DNA from: Patagioenas fasciata
Lineage: Eukaryota > Chordata > Aves > Columbiformes > Columbidae
Reading direction: 5' to 3'
Assembly (NCBI RefSeq): GCF_037038585.1
Contig: NC_092541.1
Coordinates: 1,001,445-1,065,444, forward strand
DNA: 64,000 nucleotides
The notes under the pieces are model-generated. The model searched no databases and was not told the origin of the DNA. It was given only the letters and a program-made list of their open reading frames with translations. The translations under genes and the position numbers were made by a program. Shown one piece after another: positions 1-19,600 of the stretch. Every line of letters starts with the position of its first letter. Position 1 is the stretch's first letter.

Positions 1-329
1 CTGCGAACACCACAGGGATTCAGTGCCAGTTCTGTCTCTGGTTCCAAGCCAACTGTGCTGCTTAGTTAAACAAACCACTCTGCACGATACGAGCAGTTTG
101 TTCTAAATGTAACTGCTATCATGTAATATCAAAGTAGAAATTATTCACAGAAGAACAAAAACATGCTCTAAGCTACATATAAGCCACCTTTTCTTTAAAC
201 TACATTGTTTCTGAAGTTGGAACTAACAGAATTAGAAGTGAGAAATAAAATACCTATGATGAGCAGTGTCATACACCCCACAACTGAAATGTATCGACAG
301 AAAATGAAGCCATACTGAGCTGAAATTAC

Positions 330-9115
<8,786 letters not shown>

Positions 9116-9260
9116 GATCCCGCTACCCCCTGCGCATGCGCGCACCCACCGCCACTTCCGCATCCGGGGACGCGCTGGAAGCGGGGCGGTGCCACTGACC
9201 ATAGAGAGGGCGGAGCGTGCTAGAACGGCTCGTGCCTAGGGCCGGTCGATGAGGCGAGCT
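9116..9260 (-). promoter_or_regulatory. DHX8: DHX8 promoter, CpG-rich, with NRF1-type site
   Basis: The 145 bases upstream of the DHX8 ATG are GC- and CpG-rich and carry a palindromic TGCGCATGCGCG at 9131-9142, a close match to the NRF1 consensus. There is no TATA box. This is the usual layout of a broadly expressed housekeeping gene. The exact transcription start cannot be placed from sequence. Confidence 0.6.
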
Positions 9261-9334
9261 CGGTGGTTAGTGGCGGACAAGGTGGCTTTTCCACCTTTTA
9301 CAAAGGGGCTACAGCAGCAGGGAAGGGATTTTTG

Positions 9335-9525
9335 GCCCCTGAGGGTGGTGAGAGCCTGGCCCAGGTTGGCCAGAGAGGTGGTGGATGAACCATCCCTGGA
9401 GACATCCCAGGCCAGGCTGGACGGGGCTCTGAGCACCCTGAGCTGGCGAAGATGTCCCTGCTCATGGCAGGGAGGGTAGTGGATGCACTTTGGAGGTCTC
9501 TTCCAAACTATTCTGTGATTCCTTG
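9335..9525 (+). mobile_element. CR1 LINE 3' fragment, sense on plus strand
   Basis: The typical CR1 tail text (GGTTGGCCAGAGAGGTGGTGG followed by the last segment with CTCTTCCAAACTATTCTGTGATTC) ends in a CR1-like terminal repeat. It is 5'-truncated and lies between the DHX8 promoter and the TMEM106A poly(A) signal, filling almost half of the short gap between the two genes. Confidence 0.85.
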
Positions 9526-9575
9526 AAGACCCACTTCACAGAGACAATAATCCATCTCTGGCTGCATAAAGTCCC

Positions 9576-9581
9576 TTTATT
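9576..9581 (-). terminator. TMEM106A: TMEM106A polyadenylation signal (AATAAA)
   Basis: TTTATT on the plus strand reads AATAAA on the minus strand, 381 bases beyond the stop codon. The 3' UTR would therefore run from 9961 to about 9555. The transcript would end about 440 bases from the DHX8 start codon. Confidence 0.75.
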
Positions 9582-9961
9582 TGTGAACAGACAATAAGGG
9601 TACAAGTGGATAATGGCAGTACAGAAGCTCAGCTGGAAACCCAACAGCTGGGGAGCGCAGAGCAGAATCACCAAAGTGGCAAATACAACAACCCTCACAG
9701 AGATGAGGTTCAGAGGGACACGGATTAGTGCCAGCACTGGGTTAATGGTTGCTCTTGATGATTCTGAGGCTCTTTTCCAACCGAAGTGATTACGTGAAAA
9801 TAGCTGCAATCCGATGGCAACAGAGCCCAAGTTTCTCGTGGCAGATATAAAGTCTCATCACGGAAACACCGAGTCTCCTGGTTAAGGCAGCGATTGAGAA
9901 CAAGCCCCAGGAGGTTGGCCCCCCGTGCCTCATCTCTGCGGTGGCTCTGGCGCCGGTCCCG

Positions 9962-12411
9962 TCACGGCGGCGCGGGGGGCAGCGTGGCGTTCCCCCGGCA
10001 GTCCACGTACTGGTAATCTTCAAACAGCACCTGCTCCGAGCGACACAAGTACGTGCACGTCAGGGTACCCCTGCATGGCAAAAGCAGACCAGAAACGATT
10101 AATTAACACTTCTCCTACTGGCCCAGGGGGAGCTCCTGCTGCCCTTCTGCTTTGTCCCTTGACAGCTGTCACTCAGGAGTTAAGAAACAATGGTGAGACA
10201 GATTTTAGCTATAGCTCTGAACCACGTAGCACTTACTGTATATGCAGCAGAACATTGTGAACTTTGACTTTCGCCCAGGTGCAAATGTTACTGCAAGAGA
10301 AAAGAGAGTGAATTTCATGGGAGATGCCTACATGTCTCCTGCCCTCGATTATCCCATCGCTTCTCCAAACAAATCTCTCTTTGCGATACTCTGACAACAG
10401 CTCTGCAGGTCAGGTTCTTCAAGAACAGCAGTATCTGCAGCAGGAAAACTTGGTTTTGCTGGTTTAACTAATTCTGAATTTAGTAAGATGGGCCTTGTCA
10501 ATATGCAACACACACCCTGTCTGCACAGAAGTTTTGGTGGCTATAAACTTCAGTTTGCAGGCCACATGCAGAGAAACGCGGTGTGTACAAGGTGCCCTTA
10601 GCTGCTCACAAATGGAGCACTTCAAGTGATAATATAGGAATCAAATTGACATCATCACTTGCTCATCAAAATGTATGGAAAATGACGTCGTTGAGCCAAC
10701 ACTAAGCAGAGAATACCAATAAATAGGGAAGGAAATGAGTTTTAAATGGATGCGTGAGACTTGTGTCCGAATAATCTCCACACAATAAACTGAAAAAGAC
10801 AAACTCAGCTTTGCTCTACAGACAGGACCGGCACAAGAAATCCAGTCAGGAAAAGCTTAAAACATTAATGTTACTTATTAACTAAGAGAAGAAATCTTTA
10901 AGAACTACTCACTAGGTGTTGTCGTCCAATATCGTACTGGCCACCGTATAATAGATCTGCAAATGTGAACAGAAGAAAGAGCAAGATGCACACAGGAACT
11001 CAGTTATATTTGTGTACAATGCAGAGCTGAAGGAGGGAGAACTGGACTCTCATTAGGGGCCTGAATTTCAAGATAAAAACCATCTAACCATCACCTCCCT
11101 GTCCAGGACACCCGGACTTAGGAGAAAATACAAGAGCAAGCAGAGCTCACCTGGCTGCTCTGCAAAGGGCTCATTTTCAGCAGGGTGTTCAGGGTGGTCT
11201 TCCCTATCACCAGGGACTGGTGCAAAACCTCCACGTCCAGCTGCACCACCGTGACCCAGTAGAAGTTGTTATTAGTTATGTTCAGCACGTTCTGGGGAGA
11301 GAAATAATAATTAAAGAACCACCTAAAACACAAATCACCTTGCAGTAGGGCCACGCAGAATCATAGAATCATTTTGGTTGGAAAAGCCCCTCAAAATCAT
11401 CGAGTCCAACCGCTCCCCCACCCCATGTCCTGAGAACCTCATGTCCGTCTGTCCAGCCCTCCAGGGATGGTGACTCCAGCACTGCCCTGGGCAGCCTGTT
11501 CCAATGCCCAACGACCCCTCCAGATCCACCCTTAGACTGTGAGCTGAGCGTTACCGTCAGGTTGAGGTACACACTGGTGGTGGCGGCATTAAAACCAACG
11601 GAGGAGGCGTTCAGCCCTGCGGGCAGCACGGGGATGGAGCGAGGGAACAGGAAGAAAATACTGAGGGACGCTGTCAGCAGGCACATCGTCACAGCAAGAC
11701 ACACGTAGAGCTTCCTGCAACACAGCACAGTTTGTCAGCACCCACAGCTCAGCAGGGAAGGCAATAAATCCTGGGTGCCAGGGAACCAGGATGGGCTTGT
11801 GCAGAACTATTTGCCAGCTACCAAAGGGCAGCAGGGTACAGTCCTGCACGCTGACGTGGTGCCTTGCAGTACAAATTGCTAGAGATCCCCAACAGCTGCA
11901 CACAGTTAACGCCAACCTTACTGCAGCACGGAGCACAAAATGCAAAACACCCAAAGGAGTGAGGCTTTCCTTCATCTGGTGCGGAAATATTCACAAGATG
12001 AGAACAGGGGAAAATGTAACAGGACTTACGTTCGCCTGGGCTTCAGCCTCTGGTCACCGTATGGAATCAGAGCCACCAGCTGCCTCTCTTGCTCTGAAAG
12101 AGGTGGCAGCAGCTCAGAGACCACACGAAGGACATGAGTGAATAACGCAAATTGCATTGCAGCATCGGCTCCAAAAAGCCACAGAAGAATCACCTACCCC
12201 TGGGGATCCTCCCTGTCCCCTGACACGTCGGGCAGTTGACGCAGCGTCGACGTGGAACGTCCGCACAGGGCACACGGGATGTCGCGGAGTCACCGATGCT
12301 GGCGTAACCTGCGATTTCATCTTCAGCATCCAGCTGCTTGGCTAAGATCCGTTTGCTTTCCCTCTTCTTTTGGTCGGGTGTTCTCCAGAACTCGGAGACT
12401 CTTCCACCCAT
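9962..12411 (-). CDS. TMEM106A: TMEM106A, complete coding sequence
   Basis: Single-pass type II membrane protein of the TMEM106 family. Family members sit in the endolysosomal or plasma membrane, and TMEM106A has been linked to macrophage activation and antiviral activity in mammals. Seven exons give 261 residues (262 in human). The N-terminal cytoplasmic part has a CxxC-type segment (CVNCPTCQGTGRIPR, about residues 55-70) and the motif ALIPYGDQRLKPRRT. One hydrophobic membrane segment follows (about 95-117, ending FFLFPRS). The luminal part holds the conserved PAGLN, LNITNNNFYWV and CTYLCRSEQVLF blocks and several N-glycosylation sequons. The protein ends with YVDCRGNATLPPAPP. The match to TMEM106A over the B and C paralogues rests on the C-terminal block and on location next to NBR1. 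The first 45 residues are poorly conserved. Confidence 0.95.
9962..12411 (-). other. TMEM106A: TMEM106A exon table
   Basis: Coding exons, 5' to 3' on the minus strand: 12198-12411, 12030-12093, 11555-11714, 11151-11291, 10913-10956, 10237-10290 and 9962-10070 (stop at 9962-9964). The total is 786 nt including the stop. All junctions are GT-AG and in frame. The exon 5 donor is a GTGAGT that splits a Tyr codon, which matches the human Asn-Thr-Tyr. Confidence 0.92.
11356..11522 (-). mobile_element. CR1 LINE 3' end inside TMEM106A intron 3
   Basis: The CR1 terminal repeat (AGAATCATAGAATCATTTTG on the plus strand) is followed by the reverse-complement tail, including CCAGCACTGCCCTGGGCAGC. It occupies about 167 of the 263 bases of this intron, starting some 64 bases upstream of the exon 4 acceptor and ending about 32 bases from the exon 3 donor. 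Confidence 0.92.
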
Positions 12412-14393
12412 GGCAGAAGGGAGAATCCTCACTAGGTGTCCAGCACAAAAATGCATTAATTGTCTGTGAGCCAATCCAAGAGCGGCACCATCAGCATTTG
12501 TAGCAATCACAAGTATCCTAATATTTATAGGAAAGTTCTAAAGTTGCTTTAGAAACTGAGTTAGTGCAAGTTACTCTTTTAAACATACACTGATTAAAGC
12601 ATCTGAGAGCGCCACCCTACAGAACAGCGTACCAGATTCTTTATCTCACAGCTCCGGAAGGTTCTGAGATGACAACGTAGCCCAGAAGTGGAACTGCCAC
12701 GTTCTTGGCTGGTCGTTATTCACCTGCATCCAACAGGGAGCTCAGCTGAACACCAAGGCCTTGGCATTTCCAATCAAGCAGTGTTACTAACAGTAACCTG
12801 ACTAAAATCAAACAGTGCACCATCTAAAAGAATAGAATCTATTTTTAGAAGTTAAAAATACACTTGAACTCATTTTCCTGGGCTTTTGGCAATCAAAAAC
12901 TTCTACATCAGCTCCCAATAATCATCACAAAAGCATTAATAATGCCAAACCATGTATTTTCATCACGAAGACAGCAGTTAACGCAGTTTCCTACCTGTGT
13001 CAGCCTTTCCCTCTGCAGTCTCGTTCCAACCACTCGTGTACAGGTAGGATGCTCAGCTTGGTAAACAGCAGCTTCTCTGTTTGTGCAGGTGATCAGGAGG
13101 TTTCGCATGAGTAAGCGCTCAGGGGGTTCATGCTGGGGGTGAAAACGGACGCCTGGCAGCGCAGAAGCACCGGGACAGAGCTGCGGGGCCCAGGTTCACC
13201 CCACAGCCCACAAACCTGGGCTGCAGCAGCAGGACGGGCTGATTCCAGAAGCACCTGCTGGTTTCCTTGCTGGTGAAGGAAGAACCAGGATCTCACCAAA
13301 CCGGTGGCAAAGAGACACGGCTGCACAGCCTGGGGTGCACAGAAGGACCCTTCAGCACCCCAGACTATGAAATTCAGCGAGATGCTCCCCGAACACCCAA
13401 GGTAATTCAGCGTTCCCCCTCGTCTCGCAGCAGGCAGAGGGGATGGGAAGGATGAGGATGCCTGAATGATCCAGGCTTTTCTTTTTTCCCCTTTTTCTGA
13501 GGGAAGGGCCTCTTGAAGTACCACAAGTCCCCACCTCTGCAGTCTCTTGAGGACTCCAGGCAGCAAATCTGTGGCTCTACCCGCACTCCCAGTTAATGTT
13601 TACCAGCTTTTCGGACACAAGTGGTGAGGAGCAGCAGCAGCCTGTTCGTAGAGCTGCGACAACACAAAAGCTGGAAAAATGAGTGGGTAACAGAGAGACC
13701 AAGCTAAAGCCGCAGAGACTGAAGAATCATGGAATCATTCTGGTTGGAAAAGACCTTTAAAATCTGAGTCCAACCGTTAACCCATTCCAGGCACTAAATC
13801 ATGTCCCTGAGAACCTCATCTCCATCTGTGCAACCCTCCAGGGCTGGTGACTCCAGGGCTGGTGACTCCAGCACTGCCCTGGGCAGCCTGTTCCAATGCC
13901 CCACAGCCCTTTGAGGAAGAAATTGTTCCCAGTTTACAACCTAAACCTCCCCTGGGCAACTTGAGGCTGTTTTATCATATCACTCACTACTCCCCCAGGT
14001 CCCTCAGCTGCTCCCATCACACTTGTGCTCCAGCCCCTCAAGGCCTTTCTTGTCACGAAGGGCCCAAAACTGACCCCTGGAATTGAGGTTTGGCCTCCCC
14101 AGTGCCCAGCACAGGGACAGTCACTGCCCTGGGCCTGCTGCCCACACTACTGGACCCCATGTCCTGCCTCTCCGGTTCCCCATAACCCCCACCACGTCTC
14201 CTCCATGCACCAGCACGGCTGGGGACAGTGCCCAGCTCTGCAAGGGGAAGTGAACGCAAAGCCTGGAACTACCGTGACCTTCAAGCTTGGCCGGTGCCCC
14301 ATTAAGGGACAAAGGTACAAGGGGCACCGCTGACCCCTGCAGGCCCAGCCCCATAGGGCCCATCCAGCCACCCCCCTGCTTACCGGTTGCTGT
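12412..14393. other. TMEM106A upstream region, no coding exon seen
   Basis: This stretch probably is the first intron of TMEM106A. Reading frames here are short and show no recognisable protein. It contains a CR1 copy at 13727-14275. The remainder, 12412-13726, shows nothing I can name. A usable acceptor (CCTAG on the minus strand, near 12432) lies just 5' of the coding start, compatible with an upstream noncoding exon. Confidence 0.5.
13727..14275 (-). mobile_element. CR1 LINE 3' fragment, about 550 bp
   Basis: The reverse-complement CR1 3' end starts with GAATCATGGAATCATTCTGG and continues through the conserved tail (CCCTGGGCAGCCTGTTCCAA) into the upstream segment with CAGCTGCTCCCATCACACTT. 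It contains a short tandem duplication (CTCCAGGGCTGGTGA twice, 13838-13868). The element faces the same way as TMEM106A. Confidence 0.88.
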
Positions 14394-14430
14394 CAGCGGC
14401 CAAGCCTTGCAAAGCGGAACCGAAAGCACT
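14394..14430 (-). other. TMEM106A: Possible TMEM106A 5' noncoding exon (3' boundary at 14394)
   Basis: On the minus strand a GC-rich segment ends at a good splice donor, CCG|GTAAGC, with GT at 14393-14392. It lies downstream of a GC box (14462-14468) and of a 17-G run. No coding sequence is implied. The 5' limit is a guess, and RNA evidence would be needed to confirm the exon. Confidence 0.35.
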
Positions 14431-14500
14431 GGGGGGGGGGGGGGGGGTGGCACCGCTGGGTGGGGCGGAGCCGCTGCCACCAAGCACGACAAGAGCCCGA
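14416..14500 (-). promoter_or_regulatory. TMEM106A: Possible TMEM106A promoter with ISRE-like motif and GC box
   Basis: GGAACCGAAAGC at 14416-14427 resembles an interferon-stimulated response element (two GAAA-like halves spaced by two bases, one mismatch in the first half). GGGGCGG at 14462-14468 is a GC box. The segment ends about 15-35 bases from the NBR1 poly(A) region. Both motifs are seen directly; their use as a promoter is inference from position. Confidence 0.4.
14431..14447. repeat. Poly(G) run, 17 bases
   Basis: An uninterrupted run of 17 G on the plus strand (C on the strand of TMEM106A). Such runs are length-unstable and able to form G-quadruplexes. It sits between the ISRE-like motif and the GC box upstream of TMEM106A. 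Confidence 0.95.
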
Positions 14501-14514
14501 GGGACAACCTGAGG

Positions 14515-16649
14515 GACAACCAGGGGATCAAGAGCTTTATTGTGACGAGGGAGCAAAAGGTGCCTCCTCATACCAGGTGCCATTAAAGTGCTCGCCCTAA
14601 ATCAGATACAGAGTCACAGCTGTGCTCTAAGATATATTATAAATTATACCATGCGGCCATTAACAAAATATACAAAGCCAACGGAAACAGAACGGAAGCC
14701 TGAGCGTACGTTATCTAAACCCTAGTAAAAAGTAACCTATGGAAGAAAAGAAAATGCATCGCACACTTCACGTTTCATCTGCGATGACGTGTTCAACCTC
14801 AAACAGTTTAGAGTTTTGTTAATTGATAGAACACATTAACATTCTAAGTATGAACGTACACGCAGAAAGAACGGGTGTCCTGCTGGGCGTTCCAGAGCAA
14901 AGCAGATACCACCACTCCATCCACGTGCTTTCCTCTTCCTACAGCGGGCAGGAGCCAACAGGTTCTCAAAACAGTGAGAAAAAAGAAACCAAGTAGATTC
15001 AAGTTACAGAAAGATCTTTAGCTGGTCCACAGCACAGCTGTACTGGTGTACAGAGATGGGAACCACCACAAAATAGTTCTACTGTATTTCAAAATAAACA
15101 TTTAAGAGTATATCTTCCACAATCTATAAAAATAGGTTTAGAACAAAACTGCTATGATACATTTTTTTTTTCTCTTATTTTAATGGTATCTTATCTCTAA
15201 GGGTATTTATGTAGTTCTTTAAAAAATTACTACTACTGGTCACCTGCTCGGTCACAATCCTGCTGCTGCTCAGCTACGCGGTGACGAACAGGAACACCCT
15301 GGTTTGAAGCAGCAGTAATAAAATACTTTAGGATCAATGGTCTGTCACTGCAGCACGGAAACAAGGCTGCTTGAAAGAAAGAAAGTGGCCAAGGCTGCTG
15401 TCACCTTCGAGGGAGCGATGGACTCACCACTGCACAGCAGCACTGCGTGCGATTCCTCAGAATCCAATCTCTCTCAGCGCATTTTAGAAGGGAATTCTTA
15501 GATTTCCAAATTCAATATGGAATTTTGTGAGGAAAATGAATCCTACGGATGTGTCGATGGAAACACAGGAGCAGCCAGAAGCATCACAGGAGATGCTACA
15601 CTTAAAGCTGCTTCAGTTAATGCATTTCTCCACCTGTGAAGTCACGATCTCTACCTCAACCACTCTTCCCGTTCATAAACGGTACCAGAATTTTACTCCA
15701 GCCCAGGTCTGTTTGTACACACGCTTCAATTCTTCTGTGGTATCACCAGAACAAGAGGTTTGCACTATACTGAAAAAACAACAGTCAAACTTCACATTTT
15801 CACAAAGAGTTTGTAAATAGTCTTAGAAAGGCTTCTCCTACCCCTACACTCCATTTTTAACAACATACTTTATGTAGGATATGTTTTGCTGTTAAAGATG
15901 TTTTGCACTGATATTGCTAGAAATGGTTTGACTGCTGCTGGTAAATTCACTTCCCTGCTTCTTTCTGCTACAAGAAACCACAGCTTTCCTGCCAGTCATC
16001 AGTTCAACAGCAGTTTCACTTTCAGACTTTCCAAAACTGTTTGGTGGCTCACTATGGCTTTTGTGTCTGAGCAACTTTGTTCTTCTAAGAATCATTTGTA
16101 AGGTTTCAATCTGTTACGTGACCTCCATGCACTGGACAAATCAATTACTAAGTCCTGCTGGAAGAAACAAGTTGTGAGTTGTGGGCATTTCTTGTAAATT
16201 AGGCAAGACTACGTTTTACAGCAGCATTTTACATTGGTTCCTATTCCAAAGCTCGTTAAAAGTCAACAAAACAGGTTTCCAGCTGCCTAAAAAAGAGAAA
16301 GAAAAAACGAACACACAATAGAAGGAGAAGTTCTCATCCTGGTGGAAGCTTGAAGGAATTCTACAGGATTCCCTGATAAAAGAACTTGGTATGAAGTCAG
16401 AGACCTAAAGGCTACTCGTTTAACTATGAGGTCCAAGTAACAGCTGAAATTCTGGTCTCCAGTTCATCAGATGCTGTGACAAGCACTGTGTGACATTTCC
16501 ATGAGAAGAAAACAAGTCAAAAGCTCAAAGAAAAGCCAAGGTTTTAGTCACACCTCCAAAGAGAAAGGAGCCGAGGAGCAGCCTGCTACTGTTGTAGTAT
16601 TTAATGAGAGTTCACTCCATGCAGAGGATTCCTCCTCCACCAGGAAGGG
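14515..16649 (-). other. NBR1: NBR1 3' UTR
   Basis: About 2.1 kb of AT-rich sequence with no coding potential lies between the NBR1 stop and the AATAAA at 14536-14541. Its length is close to that of mammalian NBR1 3' UTRs. No repeat is seen in it. Confidence 0.7.
14536..14541 (-). terminator. NBR1: NBR1 polyadenylation signal (AATAAA)
   Basis: TTTATT on the plus strand reads AATAAA in NBR1 sense. It lies within about 75 bases of the GC box and 150 bases of the splice donor attributed to TMEM106A, so the end of NBR1 and the start of TMEM106A almost touch. Confidence 0.7.
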
Positions 16650-19600
16650 TCAGTATCGGCTGCACTGGTCACCGTTACTGATCTGAAGCAATTCGGTTAC
16701 CACTTGCACCATGTTATTGTTGTGTTTCTTGAGCAGCCGCAGGTTCAGGTGCCTGTCGCAGAAGCCCATCTCGCAGAGGCTGGACAGCAGGGCCGCAGTG
16801 TGCTCCTCGGGAGCCGCGGGCTGCTGCAAGGAAAACATCATTAAGATAAGCTAAAAGCCATAATTTGTTTTTGCCATTCGAAGCAGCTGTCCTGCATTAT
16901 ACTGGGATATAATTAAGGCACAGAGGCCCTTTTTGTTCACAACTAAGTTGTTGATATTCACCTCCCCTGTTCTCTTACACAGGGGAATTACTGCTCTCAT
17001 GTGACACTACAGGAGATGTAACTCCATCCCCATGGTATGGATTTCCCCACGTGCTGGGACAGCAACATATTTCAAAGGAATGCCATCAAATTTAACATTT
17101 TACTGTTGCATGAATTCCTACACAGAATACTGATAACATTTATTAAAAAATAAGTCTATAATTTTAAGGCTGGCTTTCTATGGAACTCCCAGAGCGTTCA
17201 GGAGCGACATTTACCTGTTCTAGAATGGGTGGTCCAGCAAATAATGCTTTGTAGGCAGAAGCAGCAACGGACAAAGCTCCTTTAACTATTTCTCCTGCGA
17301 TGCTGCTTCCTTGGGGGTACCTGCAAAGTAGTCAGGAATTACTTCAGGGTCAAAGCCAAGTCTTTGTTTCCCTCGAAAGCGAATCTGTCTGTTGATGTGT
17401 CAACTGAGACTTGGTTCTTGTTGGAGAGAACAACCTACGATCCAAAGGAATCATTGCTCTTCAGGACTGAGCTATCCATCCCTTCCTTCTTAATATATCA
17501 AAATGTGGTTTTACAGTAAACTACATGAGATTGTTTTCCATAACATGGCCATTTTTGTAAAGAATTAAGTATTTGTACTCAGAACAAATCTCTATATGAA
17601 AGCTGCACACTGTGACACATCCATTCAGGCCAGAGTAACTTCCATTGGTTTTCCACCAGTTCTTAAGTCACTTAATATTCTGCTCAATCTTTTATCATTC
17701 CTCCAGTTTTCAGTATCCTACAATGCTTAACTTTGTAGCTAACTTACAAAATCCCTATTCTAAGAGTCCTGAGATTTTAGAGGAAAAAACCCCATGTTTC
17801 CTTTAACAAGGGAGGCCTTTCTCCCAAGGTACTGACACATGAAATCTAAGCCAGTGTTGTTTCCTAGGTGCCTAATTTAGCAGTTCTTCGTTTAAAATAG
17901 CATTTGTGAAGTCCCAGCTTCATTACCTCGGGTATTCTGGGCAGTTCTGTTTACTAGCTGGGAATCCAGAAGCTCCTGGTCCACGACCATCTTCACCACT
18001 GGGTTCTGGAACAGGAAGAACAAAAATCATATCAAAATGTCCAGTTAATGAGAAGCTGAGGAGATGCAACATGTACACAAACGGAACGGAGAGGCATGCA
18101 GTCCAAAATTAATACTTTCAAGCCTAGTTATCCAGACACAAACTGGGTATACAGGGTTCTGACTGCAGTCAGAACAACCCAAAGAATTTCAAGATAAAAA
18201 AATCATTACTTGGTAGATTTCTGCTCTACTCAAGAATAACAAGACCCCAAATCCAATACTAGGCATAAGGAATAGGTGATGTGGATGTGCCCTTTGTTAG
18301 GTACCGTCAATACCTTCTCTTATTTGATTCTGAGGAGTGGAAGAGATGTTCTCTGACAGCGGCACGTTTGGTTCTTGGAAGAGATCGTTCTGCAGAGATG
18401 CAAGATTCCTGAGAACATAAGACAAAAAAGTGACTTTTACTACATTCATTCTACATGTACACGTGTAGGGAAGTCAAGCTTGGACAGACAAAAGCAGCAG
18501 CTTCACATGCTGCCGCCTTTACCTCTCTCACACACATCAAGTACAGGCTTTATAAAAAGTTATAGGATTTAGAATGGTCACACCAGTCAGTGATAAAACA
18601 CTCGCTGCAACGATTTCTGTTCAGACACTGAACTTAAGCACAAGACCCTGCAGACTCCACAGCAACACGTCACCCTTCTGTTCTTGTGCAAGAGGCGTTA
18701 CCTTTGTGTCTGGGGTGAGGTGTCCACAACCTCTGGGGTCAGGGGCACCACAGCCAGCGTTTGGGAAGTTGTCAGAATCTCACTGACACTGCAGATCTGT
18801 GGCTGGCTCACTCCCTCTGGATCCTCTGCTCCTGTTTCAGGTTCTCCGGTCTTTTCCAAACTGGGCTGAGAAAGAGCCGAACTATACAAAGACTCCCCCA
18901 AAGGGCGACTGGTGTCGAAGCACTCGGGGAGAATAATGATGTAATCCTCTGAGGAAGCAGAGGAGCCTTGACTTTGAACGTCATCTTTATCATCATCCTC
19001 CTCTTCATCAGAATTGCCAGTATCACCAGAGGGGTTTGCTCTCCCATCAGACAGGGGAAGGTTCCCTAACAGGATAAAAGTGACTTATTAACAATTGTCC
19101 ATTTTCTATGGATAACAGCAAAGATAAGATCGTACCAAACATGAAAGGCAATAATTCCAAAACAACACAAACCTTTGCTGCTGCTATTAATGGTATCACT
19201 TTGTCTGTTGAGGGTAGAGGTATAGTGCAAAAGAATAATAGATCTTACTGTTAATATGCAAATATGTTGTTGATATTAATATTTAAAACAGGAATAAGAC
19301 ATCACGGAGAACTTCAACAGTAGTTTTCAGCTCCCTATTACATGCATCAGGAAGTTCAAAGCACTGACGTGAAGCTACATTAAGTTTTACACAATTTCTT
19401 GGTAGCCCTTTTTACAGCTTTTTACTCACCACAGTCATTTTCTGGCATCGCCTCTGACTGATGAATCTCTGCTTCCTTTTTAGAAGTGGAATCAGCCTTT
19501 ATCCGAGGAGATGCTTCATTTAGCATGTTGCAACTGAAGGTGTCTTGCAATGTTTGCAGAGAGTCTAACAAAACAATCAGGAAAAATCAATTAAAGCAGT

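Noticed and set aside
9116-9202. N-terminal extension of DHX8 from the upstream in-frame ATG at 9200-9202
   Set aside because: The 29 extra residues are unlike the human N-terminus and overlap the CpG-rich promoter with the NRF1-type site. The ATG at 9113-9115 fits the conserved start better.
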